Both the position numbers and the translations under genes were made by a program. DNA of 64,000 bases from Kutzneria buriramensis. GTDB taxonomy: Bacteria; Actinomycetota; Actinomycetes; Mycobacteriales; Pseudonocardiaceae. Every line of letters begins with the position of its first letter. Position 1 is the first letter of the stretch. Location of the stretch: assembly GCF_003387475.1 (NCBI RefSeq), contig NZ_QUNO01000012.1, positions 124,001 to 188,000 on the forward strand, in the 5' to 3' direction. The notes below the pieces were generated by a model. It saw only the letters and a program-made list of their open reading frames with translations, did not search any database and was not told the DNA's origin. Positions 62,030 through 64,000 of this stretch are shown piece by piece.

Positions 62030-62658
62030 CCGGCGTGCGCCTCCACTGGCATGGGCGTGACGACCCCGTTGGCGAGCCGGTATCCGGTGTCGAGGCGGTC
62101 GATGTCGTGGCTGAGGTGGGAGATCACCAGCAGCGACCGGCCGGCGTCACGCAACTCCCCGGCCAGCTCCCAGAAGTGCAGGTAGGTCTCCCAGTCGAAG
62201 CCCTGGTACGGCTCGTCCAGCAGCACCACCGCCGGGTCGTGCATGAGCGCGATGACCAGGTTGAGCTTCTGTCGGGTGCCGCCGGACAGCGACCGCACGC
62301 GGCTGGCCCGGTACTGGGTGAAGTTCAGCCGCTCCACCAGTTCGTGCGCCCGGTGCAGGTCCTCCAGCTGGTAGGCCCGCTGGAAGTAGCGCAGGTGCTG
62401 GGCCACGGTCAGCGAATCGTTCAGCACGGTTCGTTGCGGGCAGTAACCGAGCCTGCCTCGCGGTATGACCCATCCGTGGTCCGGTTTCAGTTCACCGGCC
62501 AGAATTCGGAGCAGCGTGGTCTTGCCGGCGCCGTTTTCGCCGACGATTCCGGCCAGCTCGCCACGCTCCAGTGTGAAGTCCACGCGGTCGAGCACCTGCC
62601 GGCGGCCGAACGCCTTGCGCACGTCGGCCACATACAGCGTGGAGTTCTGTGAGGACAC
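62026..62658 (-). CDS. ABC exporter ATP-binding protein
   Basis: This 210-residue ATPase is short, with Walker A GENGAGKTT, a Q-loop in YCPQRTVL, signature SLSGGTRQKLN, Walker B AVVLLDEPYQGFD and an H-loop in VISHLSHD. It lacks the long C-terminal regulatory region of DrrA-type proteins. It has a GTG start at 62658 with no strong ribosome-binding site. It is divergent from the PKS gene, 205 bp away, so an exporter for the polyketide product is an attractive but unproven role. Confidence 0.9.
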   Translation of the reverse strand: MSSQNSTLYVADVRKAFGRRQVLDRVDFTLERGELAGIVGENGAGKTTLLRILAGELKPDHGWVIPRGRLGYCPQRTVLNDSLTVAQHLRYFQRAYQLEDLHRAHELVERLNFTQYRASRVRSLSGGTRQKLNLVIALMHDPAVVLLDEPYQGFDWETYLHFWELAGELRDAGRSLLVISHLSHDIDRLDTGYRLANGVVTPMPVEAHAG

Positions 62659-62863
62659 CTCATCACTGTCCGTCCGGCACCGGTTTTCCGCAAGTTGGCC
62701 TGCGGGAGCCGGGCCACTGTCGGGTGATCTTGGCTGCCTGCGGTTGTTGCTAGGTCAACATCGGCTCATGCTCGGCTGAACGGACATCGCATGGCCGTCC
62801 GAATTGGATTCGCATTCTTCGCCGCGGCCGGTCGTGCCAATTCCTGCGAGGGAGTGACCGGCA
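62659..62863. other. Divergent promoter region between the ABC exporter and the PKS gene
   Basis: No gene is seen in these 205 bases. A GAGGGAG ribosome-binding site at about 62849-62855 serves the PKS start. A/T-rich stretches near 62740-62770 (GGTTGTTGCTAGGTCAACAT) may hold promoters for both directions. Confidence 0.5.
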
Positions 62864-64000
62864 TGGTGGAGCTCGCGCGTGAACCGATTGCCGTCATCGG
62901 TATGTCGTGTCGGTACCCGGGTGGGATCGATTCACCGGAGCGTTTCTGGCAGCTCCTGGTCCAGGGTCGCGACGTCATCCGCGAGGGCCCGCAGGGCCGC
63001 TGGGACTTCGAGGCCTTCTACGACCCGGACGTCGACGTGCCGGGCCGGTGCACCTCGCGCTGGGCCGGCTACTTCGACGACATCACCGGCTTCGACGCGG
63101 CCTTCTTCGGCATCTCGCCGCGCGAGGCCACCACCATGGACCCGCAGCACCGGCTGATGATCGAGCTGGCCTGGGAGGCGCTGGAGCGGGCCGGGCTGCC
63201 GCCGCGGGAGCTGGCCGGCAGCCGCACCGGCGTGTTCGCCGGCATGTGCCACTCCGAGTACATCGGGCGGCTGGCCGGCCGGTACGAGGACATCGACGCG
63301 TACATGATGACCGGCAACGGCCATTCCACCGCGGTCGGCCGGATCTCCTACCTGCTCGGGCTGAACGGCCCCAGCGTCGCGGTGGACACCGCCTGCTCCT
63401 CCTCGCTGGTGGCACTGCACCTGGCCTGCCAGAGCCTGGCCACCGTCGAGTCCGACATCGCGCTGGCCTCCGGCATCAACCTGATGATCAATCCGGAGAC
63501 GCCGATCAGCTACTCGAAGTGGGGCATGCTGTCGCCGACGGGCCGCTGCCATCCCTTCGACGCCGGCGCGGACGGCTTCGTGCGCGGCGAGGGCGCGGGC
63601 ATGGTCGTGCTGAAGCGGCTGTCCGACGCGGAGGCCGACGGCGACGAGGTGCTCGCGGTGATCCGCGCGACCGCCGTCAACCAGGACGGCCGCTCGCAGG
63701 GCCTGACCGCGCCGTCCGCGGACGCGCAGCGGGCGCTGTTCTTCGAGGCGGTCGAGAAGTCCGGCGTCGACCCGGGCCTGCTGGGCCTGATCGAGACACA
63801 CGGCGCCGGCACGCCGGTCGGCGACCCCATCGAGTTCGACTCGATGCGCACGGTCTACGGCGCCGGCCGGGACCGCTGCGCGCTCGGCGGCGTGAAGTCC
63901 AACCTCGGCCACACCGAGGCCGCCGCCGGCGTTTCGGGGCTGATCAAGACCGTGCTGAGCCTCCAGCACGGGATGATCCCGCCGACGCTGAACTTCACCG
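62864..64000 (+). CDS. Type I polyketide synthase, N-terminal ketosynthase domain (3' end outside window)
   Basis: An open frame of 379 residues runs off the right edge. It starts MVELAREPIAVIGMSCRYPG, directly with a ketosynthase and without an N-terminal docking coil. The active-site Cys is in DTACSSSLVALHLACQ, the first His in ETHGAGTPVGDPIE and the second in GGVKSNLGHTEAAAG, so condensing activity is intact. The usual EAHGTGT reads ETHGAGT here. Conserved landmarks SPTGRCHPFDAGADGFVRGE and NQDGRSQGLTAPSADAQR are normal. Lack of a docking coil suggests the first protein of an assembly line or an iterative synthase. The ATG at 62864 has GAGGGAG upstream. Confidence 0.92.

Overview
The window is GC-rich, gene-dense DNA with frequent GTG and TTG starts, 4-nt ATGA/GTGA stop-start overlaps and codon bias towards G/C. 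Its genes are typical of a filamentous actinomycete: the GlgE alpha-glucan pathway, DUF3417-type glycogen phosphorylase, SCO6745-like protein, DUF6230/DUF6114 pair, MeaB next to methylmalonyl-CoA epimerase, and a modular polyketide synthase. A member of the Pseudonocardiales (Kutzneria/Amycolatopsis-like) is my best guess, but this is inference only.

Layout. 0-4.2 kb: the end of a probable TetR-type regulator, then a reverse block with a sugar-nucleotide epimerase, a macrolide-type glycosyltransferase and a GH5-like glycosidase with substituted catalytic residues, possibly the edge of a secondary-metabolite cluster. 4.4-8.5 kb: methylmalonyl-CoA epimerase, thiolase, MeaB GTPase and Ku. 8.6-18.5 kb: a mannose-utilisation locus with a CUT2 ABC importer, mannose-6-phosphate isomerase, LacI regulator and a large secreted GH92 alpha-mannosidase. 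A tnpB-type transposon gene has landed between lacI and manA. Two GACAA-N2-TTGTC palindromes, at lacI and in front of the GH92 gene, tie the locus into one regulon. 18.8-25.8 kb: an ABC-2 exporter, small housekeeping genes, MarR, MFS and a thioredoxin-TPR protein. 25.8-32.4 kb: an LGFP/fibronectin-like membrane protein, a NarL-type two-component system, a lipoprotein zinc metallopeptidase and the DUF6230/DUF6114 pair. 32.4-36.7 kb: an arsenic island (arsR-acr3-arsC-membrane protein-arsR-arsM/GNAT fusion, with divergent arsI).

37.5-42.5 kb holds what I consider the most interesting system. It encodes a 1458-aa Sec-secreted protein with a very long alanine-rich coiled coil, a HINT autoprotease domain and an unrecognised 129-aa C-terminal tip. 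An 87-aa ORF follows with no gap and is a candidate immunity gene. A perfect TGTGA-N6-TCACA (CRP-like) site lies about 90 bp upstream.

42.5-49.5 kb: VOC protein, a second metallopeptidase paralogue, alpha/beta hydrolase, a LiaSR-like two-component pair, a divergent PRPP synthetase and a secreted repeat/RlpA-like protein. 49.5-60.8 kb: a glgE-treS-mak-glgB operon (trehalose to maltose-1-phosphate to alpha-glucan) divergent from a secreted protein and glgP. glgP is bracketed by two copies of a roughly 125-bp palindromic element. 61.0-64.0 kb: a small ABC exporter divergent from the first ketosynthase of a type I polyketide synthase, which runs off the right edge.

No tRNA, rRNA or CRISPR array was seen. 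Coordinates of starts rest on ribosome-binding sites and family alignment from memory; no database search was possible.
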